64,000 nt of DNA, from positions 124,001 through 188,000 of the forward strand of contig UPZG01000001.1 in assembly GCA_900538705.1 (NCBI GenBank). Reading direction: 5' to 3'. This stretch comes from an uncultured Porphyromonadaceae bacterium. Lineage in GTDB: Bacteria > Bacteroidota > Bacteroidia > Bacteroidales > Barnesiellaceae_A. Shown here in pieces: positions 8,449-16,825 of the stretch (the first letter of the stretch is position 1; every line of letters starts with the position of its first letter). A program made the position numbers and the translations under genes. A model generated the notes under the pieces. The model had not been told where the DNA came from, searched no databases, and saw only the letters and a list, made by a program, of their open reading frames with translations.

Positions 8449-9540
8449 TTATAAGGTTGAAAATTCTCCGTTTACGACATTAAATAAAGAGTGCTGGGCT
8501 GTAGTGTGTCTGATAATCTGGTCGAGATATTCGCGATTGGTATCGGTAATGAATATCTGTCCGAAAAGGTCGCTTGAGACCAATTGCATGATACGTTCTA
8601 CTCGGCCGGCGTCGAGTTTGTCGAAAAGGTCGTCGAGCAGGAGTATTGGGGTGGTATTACCGTGTCGTGCCAGGAATTCGTATTGGGCAAGCTTCAGTGC
8701 GACGAGGTATGTCTTACATTGTCCTTGCGAGCCTATTCGCTTCATGGGGTAGTCGTCGAGAGTCATCTCCATGTCGTCGCGATGAATTCCTTTGGTTGTG
8801 TATCCTATAAGGAGGTCGCGACTACGCGAAGCCTCCAGTTGAGGTAATAAATCTCCTTCGGCAAGGTGTGAACGGTAGGTAAGACCTACTTGTTCGTTGC
8901 CTGCTGCGATATTGTTATAGAAACGGTTGAATACCGGAATGAAATCCTCTAAAAAGCGTTGCCGTGTATCGTATACTCTCGATGCAGCTCGAGCCATTTG
9001 CTCTTCCCAGATTTCGTATAAAGAGGGGTCACTGATTTGTTGCCTGATGAGGGCATTGCGTTGCTCAAGCGATTTGTTGTAACGGATGAGAGAGTCGAGG
9101 TAAGGTTTATCCCATTGTGAGATGACAACGTCGATAAATCGGCGGCGCTCTTCACCACCGCCTCTGATGAGGATGTTATCGTCGGGCGATACCATCACCA
9201 ACGGGGCAAATCCAATGTGGTCAGACAGCCGTTCATATTCTTTTTTGTTGCGCTTGAAAGACTTTTTTTGTTTGCGCCTGATGCCGCAGGAGAGAGTCTC
9301 AGTGGCATCGTTGCGGTCGTAAATACCCTGCAGCATGAAGAATTCCTCTCCGTGCCGTATATTTTGTGAGTCGTTGACGTGTGTAAAACTCTTGCAGAAA
9401 GAGAGGTAGTATATGGCATCGAGCAGGTTGCTCTTGCCCATGCCGTTGTTGCCCAAGAAGCAGTTGATATTGGCCGAGAACGATAACTCTGCTTGTGCGA
9501 TATTCTTGAAGTTGATGATAGATAGTTGTTTTAGAATCAT
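8449..9540 (-). CDS. recF: DNA replication and repair protein RecF
   Basis: A 363-residue SMC-like ATPase. It opens with LKQLSIINFKNI, typical of RecF. The Walker A motif is GNNGMGKSN (30-38), the ABC-type signature region lies at IGSQGQCKTYLVALKLAQYEF, and the Walker B is LLLDDLFDKLD. RecF works with RecO and RecR to load RecA at single-strand gaps and stalled forks. It is not next to dnaA or dnaN as in many bacteria, but in an operon with dgt, a TPM protein, dgkA and dciA. Confidence 0.95.
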   Translation of the reverse strand: MILKQLSIINFKNIAQAELSFSANINCFLGNNGMGKSNLLDAIYYLSFCKSFTHVNDSQNIRHGEEFFMLQGIYDRNDATETLSCGIRRKQKKSFKRNKKEYERLSDHIGFAPLVMVSPDDNILIRGGGEERRRFIDVVISQWDKPYLDSLIRYNKSLEQRNALIRQQISDPSLYEIWEEQMARAASRVYDTRQRFLEDFIPVFNRFYNNIAAGNEQVGLTYRSHLAEGDLLPQLEASRSRDLLIGYTTKGIHRDDMEMTLDDYPMKRIGSQGQCKTYLVALKLAQYEFLARHGNTTPILLLDDLFDKLDAGRVERIMQLVSSDLFGQIFITDTNREYLDQIIRHTTAQHSLFNVVNGEFSTL

Positions 9541-9552
9541 ATAAAGATACTT

Positions 9553-9954
9553 TTATGACAACCAAGCAGCTATACAAGAGATTATATGAGGCACAAAGAT
9601 AATGATGCCTGTTAGTGCAGCTGTCAGAGCTGCTATCAAAACGGCTGCTGCAGCGATGTCTTTAACTGCAGCTATGGATGGGTGCTGTTGGGGTTCTACA
9701 TGGTCACATAGACGCTCAATGGCGGTATTGAGAGCCTCGGCAACCCATACGAAGCCTATCACAATGACAATGGCTGCCCACTCTATGGTTGTGAGTCCAA
9801 AGCATAAGCCTGCCACTCCTACGAGTATTGTGGCCGCGAGGTGTATGTGCGTGTTGTGTTCGCGCCAAAGAAGTTTAAGGCCGCGACCGGCATAGACGAA
9901 GCTGTGTAGTCGTTCATGCCAGCTGAAAGGATGGGGTTTGTCTCGGTTACTCAT
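9553..9954 (-). CDS. dgkA: Diacylglycerol/undecaprenol kinase family protein
   Basis: A 133-residue membrane protein of the DgkA family. The conserved block EALNTAIERLCDHVEP (about 72-87) carries the catalytic ExxNTAIE motif, followed by VKDIAAAAVL. Three transmembrane helices are expected. In Gram-negatives the enzyme recycles diacylglycerol; related Gram-positive enzymes phosphorylate undecaprenol. The substrate in this phylum is not certain from sequence. It lies between the TPM protein (21 nt upstream) and recF (12 nt downstream). Confidence 0.88.
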   Translation of the reverse strand: MSNRDKPHPFSWHERLHSFVYAGRGLKLLWREHNTHIHLAATILVGVAGLCFGLTTIEWAAIVIVIGFVWVAEALNTAIERLCDHVEPQQHPSIAAVKDIAAAAVLIAALTAALTGIIIFVPHIISCIAAWLS

Positions 9955-9975
9955 AGCTTGTAACGGGTATAAAAA

Positions 9976-11217
9976 TTACCAACTTCCACCGGCACCACCT
10001 CCGCCGGTCATACCGCCTCCAAAGCCGCCGCCGATGCTGCCACCCCCGAAGCCACCTCTGTGGGTATTGTGAGCTGCTACCACAATCATAGGAATGATGT
10101 AGGGCACTACCTTGCGCATCTTGCAATATGAGCAGACGTATATTTTTTCACCTTGTCCGGCGGCAATCGAAGAGGCTGGGCGTATAATGTGGTCGCGTGA
10201 GAGACTATAAGCCTTTGCATGACATTGTGGGCACTCGGTATAACGTGTAAAAGGTGTCTCGAAACGATATATGTCGGTGTTGTGACATTTGTCGCATATC
10301 CATACGTCGTAGTCGACCGAACCGATTTTTTCTTCCATATCTTCTTGTGGAGAGAGAAAAGCATTGTCTTCGTGCTCGTCGAGCTTGTGCATCATACTCC
10401 CGCAATTTTCGCAAGTACGAGGCATATCGCGGAATGCCTGCATCTTTTTGCGGCATCGCGACAAGTTGGCAACGCCCCACAGAGGGAAAAAGATGGCGAT
10501 AATTTGCAGAAGCGAGAGCATGCTGCTTAAATGCTTGTAGCCTTCGTATGGCGATTTCTTGTACCGTCGTATGATACCATTGATGTATAGTGAGAGCAGA
10601 AGTGAGATGATAAGACTGCATGCGAGGTAGAAGTAAACTACGCTTAGAAGGCTGAAGTCATTGGCCGAAGAATCGTTAGTAGCTGTCAGTTCTGCCGATG
10701 CTTCAGGGGTGGTTACGATGTGCGCAACTTGTGTTACGGCAGCTTCCAGGCCGCCACCGTAGTCGCCTTGGCGGAATGCCGGTATGATATAACGGTCGAT
10801 GATACGCTTGCATATGGCATCGGGTAGTACTCCTTCTATACCATATCCTGTGCGGAACACTACACGTCGTTGGTCTATAACAGTAAGTATGAGCAATCCG
10901 TTGTCGTTACTACGGCCTATGCCCCAATGTGTAAAGAGGTCTGTGGCGAAGATGTCTATATCGTTATTGCCTATAGATGGCAGTACGACCACAGCGGCTT
11001 CGACGGTATTGCTGTCACGAATTTGCGCCAGCATAGCGTCTATATGTCTTGTTGCAGACTCGCCCAATATATTATCGGGGTCTGTAACAAAGCGTGTGCG
11101 GTCGGCTACTTGTACATTGGGTACCGTCTCAATCGTATATTCTTTAGCTTGTACCCAAGCAGGAGTAAGAATGAGTAAAAGTATGGAAAGTGTGAGGTGA
11201 ATAAATTGTGACTTCAT
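9976..11217 (-). CDS. TPM-domain membrane protein with two zinc ribbons and a Gly-rich tail
   Basis: A 413-residue protein. In order: signal peptide (1-24); an extracytoplasmic TPM (YgcG/Psb32-like) domain at about 40-165 with FRTGYGIEGVLPD; transmembrane helices at about 190-213 and 232-250; then four CxxC pairs at 269-272, 308-311, 329-332 and 362-365, enough for two zinc ribbons; and a tail of almost only glycine from about 388. TPM domains are found in photosystem repair factors and in membrane proteins of unknown role. The common bacterial form ends in a Gly/Ser tail directly after the helix, so the inserted zinc ribbons are a distinguishing feature. Second gene of the dgt-recF operon (13 nt after dgt). 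Function unknown. Confidence 0.8.
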   Translation of the reverse strand: MKSQFIHLTLSILLLILTPAWVQAKEYTIETVPNVQVADRTRFVTDPDNILGESATRHIDAMLAQIRDSNTVEAAVVVLPSIGNNDIDIFATDLFTHWGIGRSNDNGLLILTVIDQRRVVFRTGYGIEGVLPDAICKRIIDRYIIPAFRQGDYGGGLEAAVTQVAHIVTTPEASAELTATNDSSANDFSLLSVVYFYLACSLIISLLLSLYINGIIRRYKKSPYEGYKHLSSMLSLLQIIAIFFPLWGVANLSRCRKKMQAFRDMPRTCENCGSMMHKLDEHEDNAFLSPQEDMEEKIGSVDYDVWICDKCHNTDIYRFETPFTRYTECPQCHAKAYSLSRDHIIRPASSIAAGQGEKIYVCSYCKMRKVVPYIIPMIVVAAHNTHRGGFGGGSIGGGFGGGMTGGGGAGGSW

Positions 11218-11230
11218 GACAACATTGAGA

Positions 11231-12592
11231 TTATACGGCAGGAAGACTCATGCCGTTGATTTTACGATAAAGGTCGAGGGCATAGACGTCGGTCATGCCT
11301 GAAATATAGTCGACAACTGCCTGTAGCTTGCCATAAAGCGTTTCGGCATGAGTCTCGTATTGTTGCGGCACTTTGTTGAGCAGCAATTGCGAGTATGCTT
11401 TTTCGGGAAAACGAACGGCGTCGATGAGTTTGTCCAACAATTCTGTGATGATGCGGTTACCTGCTAGTTCTATATCCAAAACATCGCTGCTGGTATATAT
11501 CTTGTTGTAGGCCGTCTGTGAGCATTGCTGATAGGCCTTGCGTGGTATATCGGCCATGTGGTCGATGAGACTGCCCTTGAATGTACCAGTTAGAAGCTCG
11601 TCTTCATGTTCGACAAAAATGCGTGAACATTCGTCGGTAAGAATACCTATAACACTGGACCGTAAGTAGGCAATTTGTTCATTTATATCGTTTACCATCC
11701 CAAGCACTTCTTGTATATGGTTATATCGTTGAGGATGTATATAGGCAAGCAACAACTCTTTGGTCTCGGCCGTGGTGAGGATTTTCAGTTTATGTGCATC
11801 TTCTATATCCATGATTTGGTAACAGATATCGTCGGCCGCCTCTACAAGATATACCAAAGGATGACGATGATAGACAAGTCCGCTTTCACCATTGGGGAGC
11901 ATGCCAAGGTCGTCGGCTACACGACAAAAGTTTTCACGCTCTGAAGCAAAAAAACCCAATTTCCCTTTCTTGGGAGAGAATGTCGAGGCGTAAGGGTATT
12001 TGATGATAGATGCCAGTGTAGAATAGGTGAGGGCAAAACCTCCCGGACGACGACCATTGAATTGATGTGTCAATAATCTAAAGGCATTGGCATTACCTTC
12101 AAAGTGTGTAAAGTCTTTCCATTCCCATTCGCTCAATTGGTCTTTCAGCTCAAGTCCGTTACCTTCGGAAAAGTAGGTGGCAATAGCTCGTTCGCCCGAG
12201 TGCCCGAAGGGAGGGTTTCCCAAGTCGTGTGCCAAGCAGGCCGCCGCTACGATAGAGCCTATGTGGGGCAGCTTGTCGGCTGCCGGAGTTCCGTTATATT
12301 TTTCAATGAGAGCTGTTGCCACATTGTTTCCTAAAGACCTGCCCACGCACGATACCTCGAGGCTGTGTGTCAGGCGGTTGTGGACGAATATGCTGCCGGG
12401 CAGCGGAAATACCTGTGTCTTATTTTGTAAACGGCGAAAAGGTGCCGAGAAAACCATACGGTCGTAATCGCGCTGAAAGTCGGTGCGTTTATGTATGCGC
12501 TCGTCATGGTACTTCTCCATGCCGAAGCGTTTGGCTGTGATGAGCCGTTCCCAGCACATCCGTCGAGCGGTAGAATGAAAAGTGTCAGGCAT
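11231..12592 (-). CDS. dgt: dGTP triphosphohydrolase (HD superfamily)
   Basis: About 453 residues starting at MPDTFHSTARR. Seen: HDERIHKRTDFQRDYDRMVFSAPFRRLQ-type start, the first metal-binding histidine in HNRLTHSLEV, the HD pair in AACLAHDLGNPPFGHSGE, and the aspartate of EAADDICY. The family cleaves dGTP (or other dNTPs) to the nucleoside and triphosphate and so trims dNTP pools. An upstream ATG at 12670 is rejected because the extra 26 residues have no family counterpart and would place the start close to the promoter. It is the first gene of a six-gene operon reaching the thioesterase at 7701. Its promoter region holds overlapping palindromes (12675-12706). Confidence 0.92.
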   Translation of the reverse strand: MPDTFHSTARRMCWERLITAKRFGMEKYHDERIHKRTDFQRDYDRMVFSAPFRRLQNKTQVFPLPGSIFVHNRLTHSLEVSCVGRSLGNNVATALIEKYNGTPAADKLPHIGSIVAAACLAHDLGNPPFGHSGERAIATYFSEGNGLELKDQLSEWEWKDFTHFEGNANAFRLLTHQFNGRRPGGFALTYSTLASIIKYPYASTFSPKKGKLGFFASERENFCRVADDLGMLPNGESGLVYHRHPLVYLVEAADDICYQIMDIEDAHKLKILTTAETKELLLAYIHPQRYNHIQEVLGMVNDINEQIAYLRSSVIGILTDECSRIFVEHEDELLTGTFKGSLIDHMADIPRKAYQQCSQTAYNKIYTSSDVLDIELAGNRIITELLDKLIDAVRFPEKAYSQLLLNKVPQQYETHAETLYGKLQAVVDYISGMTDVYALDLYRKINGMSLPAV

Positions 12593-12674
12593 CAATATGT
12601 TTCTTTTATTAGAGACGAGTTGTGCATGGGCATGATGTTTACCCTGGTGGCACAAGTCGCTTCTATGCATATGT

Positions 12675-12706
12675 TATCTTTGCTACAAAGATACTACGTT
12701 TGTAGC
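12675..12706 (-). promoter_or_regulatory. dgt promoter region with overlapping palindromes
   Basis: TATCTTTG on + (12675-12682) and on - (12693-12686) face each other 3 nt apart. A second inverted repeat, GCTACAAA (12682-12689) with TTTGTAGC (12699-12706), overlaps the - strand -7 box. The - strand box would drive dgt with a leader of about 90 nt. The dyad could be an operator; no regulator is known. Confidence 0.5.
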
Positions 12707-12936
12707 AAAAAATGGAGTGAAAGAGTCGTGAATACCAATCTTATTGTATGGGTGTATGTTTGGAGTATTAGGTAATATGATAAATATGTTTTATTTATAA
12801 CGTGTGCAAAGGGTAATGGAGTAAGTCTTTTGCTTTTCTTTCGCACTATCTGTAGAATATAGGATGCGGTTTGGTCGAGAGCAACTCAAAAACTGTATTT
12901 TTGTTTGTCTCTACTCTCACCTATTTCTATATTTCT

Positions 12937-12944
12937 TATATTTG
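12937..12944 (+). promoter_or_regulatory. -7 box of the small membrane-protein gene
   Basis: TATATTTG on the + strand, 49 nt before the ATG at 12994. The nearest upstream TTTG is too far away to be a standard -33. Confidence 0.45.
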
Positions 12945-12993
12945 TAATATATACCCTCAAGGGGCATGAAGTATAACCTCAAAAACTGACAAT

Positions 12994-13377
12994 ATGAAGA
13001 TTGATGACAAACGGGTATGGATTTTTGAGATGGCAATGCTTGTGTGCGGCGTTTTGTCGGCAGTTGTATATGCCATAAACTTCGGTGTCAACGTCATGCG
13101 CTTACCTTCAGTCCTTACTACATATACGTTGAGTAGTCTTATAGGAGGCGCTTTTGCATGGAATCTCTATAAGAAGGGTGGTGTGTGGCGGCTTATGATA
13201 TATGTATACCTTTTGTCGACGGTGATTAACATGGTAATAAGTGCCATGTGGTACGTGATGTATGCTCAGGTTTTCCCCGTATCATTGTATTTTCAATCGG
13301 TTCTTTATTGGCTTTTATGTTCGTTGTTGCCCACCATTATTTGTGTGTGGAGCTGTAAGAGCCGCTTGAAGTTGTGA
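12994..13377 (+). CDS. Small hypothetical membrane protein
   Basis: 127 residues with four predicted membrane segments, roughly 14-32, 41-60, 66-90 and 100-120, and short charged loops. The N-terminal segment MKIDDKRVWIFEM is charged and probably cytoplasmic, and the C terminus ends in SCKSRLKL. No catalytic motif or family signature is recognised. The gene stands alone, converging on the frameshifted small gene at 13425-13683. It has its own -7 box, so it is probably real and expressed. Confidence 0.65.
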   Translation: MKIDDKRVWIFEMAMLVCGVLSAVVYAINFGVNVMRLPSVLTTYTLSSLIGGAFAWNLYKKGGVWRLMIYVYLLSTVINMVISAMWYVMYAQVFPVSLYFQSVLYWLLCSLLPTIICVWSCKSRLKL

Positions 13378-13424
13378 AAGGGTATATTCCTATCAATGAC
13401 CGAGATTGTGTGTCAGGCCGATAT

Positions 13425-13683
13425 TTATTTGACGAGGCGCAAAAACATATCTTGCGTGTTGAAAATAACCTTGCGAAACTGTGTAAAGAAGTCCATACCC
13501 AGGTTGCCATCTTCCAGGTTGATAATACCTTCGGTCGTCTCTACGTTTATTTGTTCATCTGAGTTTAAACCACTCGTTATTGTTGATGTAATTACCTACA
13601 AGTTGGTCGGTTGTAGTCTGGGCTGATGCGGCCATAGATAAAGTCGCAAAGAAAAGAAAGATTGACAGATAAAATGTTTTCAT
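13425..13683 (-). pseudogene. Small secreted protein with an internal frameshift
   Basis: From the ATG at 13683 the frame encodes a clean signal peptide (MKTFYLSIFLFFATLSMAASA) and about 20 more residues, then stops at a TGA just after NNNEWFKLR. The +1 frame directly downstream continues sensibly as SDEQINVETTEG and ends in NTQDMFLRLVK with a stop at 13425. The total span of 259 nt is 86 codons plus one base. Removing one A from the AAA near 13567 would restore EWFNSDEQ and an 85-residue protein. It is therefore either a recent single-base pseudogene, a sequencing error, or less likely a programmed shift. The family is not recognised. Confidence 0.65.
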
Positions 13684-13795
13684 GAAAACAGGAGCGTTGA
13701 GTATAAAAGGTATAAAATATTATGTACAAAGGGTGGTCGCAGAGGCATTATTACAATAAAAAGAGAGGTAGCTTCATTTTTTGAATATTTTGTTG

Positions 13796-13803
13796 TAAGT
13801 TTG
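13796..13803 (+). promoter_or_regulatory. -7 box of the M20-like gene
   Basis: TAAGTTTG on the + strand, 30 nt upstream of the ATG at 13834. It shows that the ATG at 13801 lies upstream of the likely transcription start and is not used. Confidence 0.45.
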
Positions 13804-13833
13804 TTTTGTGTAATCATAAAATTCATCATCGTT

Positions 13834-14913
13834 ATGGCCGACGACATGAAAGACGAAATATACTATACCGCCATAGAGCTATTGCAGCAGCAAGTGCGAG
13901 CGCTTGCACCGCTGCATGAGAAAGGCGCTGTTGCCGATTTATGGGAGTCACAATTGCAAAAGGATGGTTATGAAACGCACCGTGAAGGTAATGAGGTGTG
14001 GGCGATGTCGGCGGCATACGATGCGTCGTTGCCCTCCTTGTTGCTCGAGGTAGGCATTGATATGGCTTTGCCTACCGATGGATGGAATGGCGACCCGTAT
14101 GAACCGATTGAGAGTGAATGTTGTCTCTATGGATTGGGTATCAATCGCTTTGGAGCATCGGCCGTGTCGTTGTGGGCTGCTTTCAGGTTATTGTCGGCTA
14201 CTCCGCAACCGTATAATTTGATTTTCCTGGTCTCGTGTAAAGATGATGTAGCCGATACTCGAGAGCTCGATGTTGTATTACAGCATCTTCCTCCAATAGA
14301 TTTTGCTCTTGTGGGGCAACCCACCGATATGCGAGTAGCTATATCGGAGCGAGGATATATGCAACTCGATTGTACGGTGAAGGGTAAAGCAGGCAGTGTT
14401 GTCAAGGGCGATGGTGTAAATGCCATCTATAAGGCACTCCCGGCATTGACGGCTTTGCAAGATTTTCATTTAGAACATTTATCGGTGACTTTGGGTGAGG
14501 TAAAAGTAGCTACTACTTCTATAGAGGCTGTTGCAAATGGTGGCATGATACCCGATGTTTGCCGGTTTATGGTGGATGTGCGTTCTAATGACTGCTATAC
14601 GAATGACGAGATACGCTCTTTGTTACAAGAGGTTCTGCCTTGTGAAGTGACTCTAATGCCTGGAGCTGCCGAGGCTTCACATGTAGATGTGCAGCATCCG
14701 TTTGTGCGACGCGCCGAGTTGTTGGGTTGTGAGACATTCGGTTCGTCAACGAGAAGCGACAGGTCTTTTATAAACTGTCCGTCGGTAGGTATGGAACCTG
14801 GAGAGCCAGCGGTTGCCGGCGATGAGTATATACGTCTTGCAGACGTGCGGGAGGCGATAGAGATGTTTGTTAATTTGCTGGATGACCTTCATTTGCCTTC
14901 TCCCAAGAGGTGA
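13834..14913 (+). CDS. M20-family peptidase homologue, probable pseudoenzyme
   Basis: A 359-residue protein with the overall layout of ArgE/DapE-type M20 deacylases: N-terminal catalytic half, an inserted dimerisation segment after VGQPTDMRVAISERGYMQLD, and the closing DEYIRLADVREAIEMFVNLL helix. The metal-binding residues do not match. By my alignment the HxD histidine is Gly74 (with Asp76 kept), the bridging aspartate of GxND is Arg105 in GINRFG, the Glu pair is Asp137-Asp138, the Glu of GEPT is Gln161, and the last His of SHTADE is Val327. Such a protein should not bind the two zinc ions or act as a deacylase. It could have a binding or structural role. The frame is intact. The gene stands alone, tail-to-tail with a glycosyltransferase. 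Confidence 0.78.
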   Translation: MADDMKDEIYYTAIELLQQQVRALAPLHEKGAVADLWESQLQKDGYETHREGNEVWAMSAAYDASLPSLLLEVGIDMALPTDGWNGDPYEPIESECCLYGLGINRFGASAVSLWAAFRLLSATPQPYNLIFLVSCKDDVADTRELDVVLQHLPPIDFALVGQPTDMRVAISERGYMQLDCTVKGKAGSVVKGDGVNAIYKALPALTALQDFHLEHLSVTLGEVKVATTSIEAVANGGMIPDVCRFMVDVRSNDCYTNDEIRSLLQEVLPCEVTLMPGAAEASHVDVQHPFVRRAELLGCETFGSSTRSDRSFINCPSVGMEPGEPAVAGDEYIRLADVREAIEMFVNLLDDLHLPSPKR

Positions 14914-14934
14914 GTCATATAGACGCGAGGTGGG

Positions 14935-15900
14935 TTAGCGTATGATATATTGTGCTATCAATCCGGTTCCGCGGCCACCCCAGAGCGTAAAGTAGAAGCA
15001 CGAGGTAAAGAAAATCCTGAGGAACGGGGTAGTGACGTTGTCATGAAGGGCTTCATGATAGAGTTGTTGACCGTATTGGTAGAGCTCGGGATTGTGCTGT
15101 TGTCGTGCAAGTTTGATGATATGTGAAGCCAAAAGGACCTGGCGGTACACAACTAATCTGTCATAACGCTTTCTTTGCGGATGTTGCGAGGCTTCTATGT
15201 CTCGCCGTGTCGCAAGTAATGCCAAGTGGAATTGCTCCAGTCCTTTTCGGTCGTTTTGAGTAGTAATGGAGTTTGCATGCAGGTATTGTGTGGCAAGTGG
15301 AGGATGCTTTATCCAATGAACTTTTGAAGTATGCAATAACAGCCTTACGCCAAGGTTCCAGTCTACCCAACCATTATACTCCTCTTCCCACCCACCTACG
15401 GCTCTTATCACCTCGGTACGTGCTGCAAAACGTTGGGTCGACAATGTGCTGTGCAGCAGATGCTGTACAGGGTCGGTCGAGAATACGGCTTTGGCTGGCC
15501 ATACTTTTTTTTGTTCGTTGCAGAAGTTGATGGTGCAACCTACAATCTCTATTTCGGGGTGTATCGAGAAGGCCTCCATATACAGCATGACGGCATCGGG
15601 ATGTAGTGTGTCGTCGCTGTCGAAAAACATTACATGTCGTGTATTGACGTGTTTCAGTCCTTTGTTTCTTGCTGCCGATGCACCTCTTTTGGTCTCTTGC
15701 AGCACGTCGATGGTAAAGAGTCCCTTGCTGTATTTCTGTTGCAACCAATGGCATATGTCGAGACTATTATCGGTAGAGTTATTATCGACCAATATAAGGT
15801 GGATAGGTCGGTAATGTTGTGCGAGAATAGATGCTACGGTACGGGGCAACTCTTTTGCCCTGTTATAGACCGGTATGACAATGCTCATGGTTTCGCTCAT
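14935..15900 (-). CDS. Family 2 glycosyltransferase
   Basis: About 321 residues starting MSETMSIVIPVYNRAKELPRT. GT-A hallmarks are the nucleotide-binding VDNNSTDNS, then RGASAARNKG and the metal-binding FFDSDDTLHPDA (DxD region). The C-terminal third is basic and partly hydrophobic. It transfers a sugar from a nucleotide donor, probably to a surface glycan; the linkage is not predictable. A second ATG at 15888 (MSIVIPVYN) is possible. The -7 box ends only 4 nt before the first ATG, so either the mRNA is leaderless or the second start is used. It is divergent from the other two glycosyltransferases. Confidence 0.88.
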   Translation of the reverse strand: MSETMSIVIPVYNRAKELPRTVASILAQHYRPIHLILVDNNSTDNSLDICHWLQQKYSKGLFTIDVLQETKRGASAARNKGLKHVNTRHVMFFDSDDTLHPDAVMLYMEAFSIHPEIEIVGCTINFCNEQKKVWPAKAVFSTDPVQHLLHSTLSTQRFAARTEVIRAVGGWEEEYNGWVDWNLGVRLLLHTSKVHWIKHPPLATQYLHANSITTQNDRKGLEQFHLALLATRRDIEASQHPQRKRYDRLVVYRQVLLASHIIKLARQQHNPELYQYGQQLYHEALHDNVTTPFLRIFFTSCFYFTLWGGRGTGLIAQYIIR

Positions 15901-15904
15901 GTTG

Positions 15905-15912
15905 CAAAGGTA
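15905..15912 (-). promoter_or_regulatory. -7 box of the - strand glycosyltransferase
   Basis: TACCTTTG on the - strand. The predicted start falls at about the ATG at 15900, implying a leaderless or near-leaderless transcript. Confidence 0.45.
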
Positions 15913-15955
15913 CAAATAAACTGATTGGCGGGGCTGTGTTGTGGGGTGGAAATAT

Positions 15956-15963
15956 TATATTTG
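15956..15963 (+). promoter_or_regulatory. -7 box of the + strand glycosyltransferase pair
   Basis: TATATTTG on the + strand, 22 nt before the ATG at 15986. Confidence 0.5.
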
Positions 15964-15985
15964 CATATCATATTAGTCACGACCG

Positions 15986-16825
15986 ATGAAACTTAATGTG
16001 CTTATATGTACCTTCGATAAAGGTATAGAGCGTATTCCGTCCATGTTGTTGCCGCCTCGCAATGACGTGTCGTATATTGTGTCGATGCAATATACCGATA
16101 ATGGCTGGTTGCAGAGAGTTCCCGAGTCACTTAGTGAACGCAAAGATGTGAGTGTATATTTCTTGCAAGGGCGAGGGTTATCACGCAATAGAAATAATGC
16201 CCTTGCCCATGCCGACGGAGATGTGGCGTTGATAGCCGATGATGATTGCCGTTATCGTCAGGACTATTTCGATACGATTCTTCGTGTATATACAGAGCAT
16301 CCCGATATTGATATTATCCAATTTAAAATCAATGCTTTCGATGGCGTCCCTATTAAGAAATATGCTTCATATGCACACCCGTATGCCAAACGACCCAAGG
16401 GAATGTATCCTACATCGCCCGAGTTGACATTGAGGGTATCGGCAGTGAAGGGAAAGCTTTCTTTTAATGAGAGATTCGGTTTAGGGTCGGGATGCCTGCT
16501 CTGTGGCGAGGAAGATGTTTTCTTACATGATGCCATGCAAGCAGGCCTTTCTGTGTGGTATTTTCCGTATGTGGTTGTAGATGCTCCATGTGAAAGTACA
16601 GGGCTGCGAGTGTATACTGACCCGGGTGTGATGATGGCACAAGGAGCTGTAAACTACTATGTGCATGGATGGGGGGCGTGGCCTCGTATGGTGAAATTTG
16701 CGGCTGTGGGAGCATTGAAGGGAAGGGGAAATTTCTTCAGACTGCTATCGGGAGCTTGCAACGGTATTTTATATTATAAAAATATGATTTCACATGAAGA
16801 TTCTCTTGATAGGCGATGCAAGTAA
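15986..16825 (+). CDS. Family 2 glycosyltransferase
   Basis: A 279-residue GT-A type protein. MKLNVLICTFDKGIERIP starts the fold, GRGLSRNRNNALAHADGDVALIADDDCRY holds the donor-site Asn/Arg segment and the DDD metal site (about residues 84-86), and GLGSGCLLCGEEDVFLHDA resembles the acceptor-side ED motif. It probably adds one sugar to a lipid-linked or capsular glycan. Its last 32 nt overlap the next glycosyltransferase gene in another frame, so the two are translationally coupled and act together. Confidence 0.85.
   Translation: MKLNVLICTFDKGIERIPSMLLPPRNDVSYIVSMQYTDNGWLQRVPESLSERKDVSVYFLQGRGLSRNRNNALAHADGDVALIADDDCRYRQDYFDTILRVYTEHPDIDIIQFKINAFDGVPIKKYASYAHPYAKRPKGMYPTSPELTLRVSAVKGKLSFNERFGLGSGCLLCGEEDVFLHDAMQAGLSVWYFPYVVVDAPCESTGLRVYTDPGVMMAQGAVNYYVHGWGAWPRMVKFAAVGALKGRGNFFRLLSGACNGILYYKNMISHEDSLDRRCK

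Larger units (their letters stand above)
12593..12993. other. Intergenic region between divergent dgt and a small membrane-protein gene
   Basis: AT-rich 401 nt with promoter elements for both flanking genes and a dyad at 12675-12706. No RNA gene or convincing additional ORF is seen in the rest. Confidence 0.6.

Noticed and set aside
13374..13626. Two short + strand open frames after the small membrane-protein gene
   Set aside because: They are antisense to the frameshifted secreted gene, whose signal peptide and continuation on - are more convincing.
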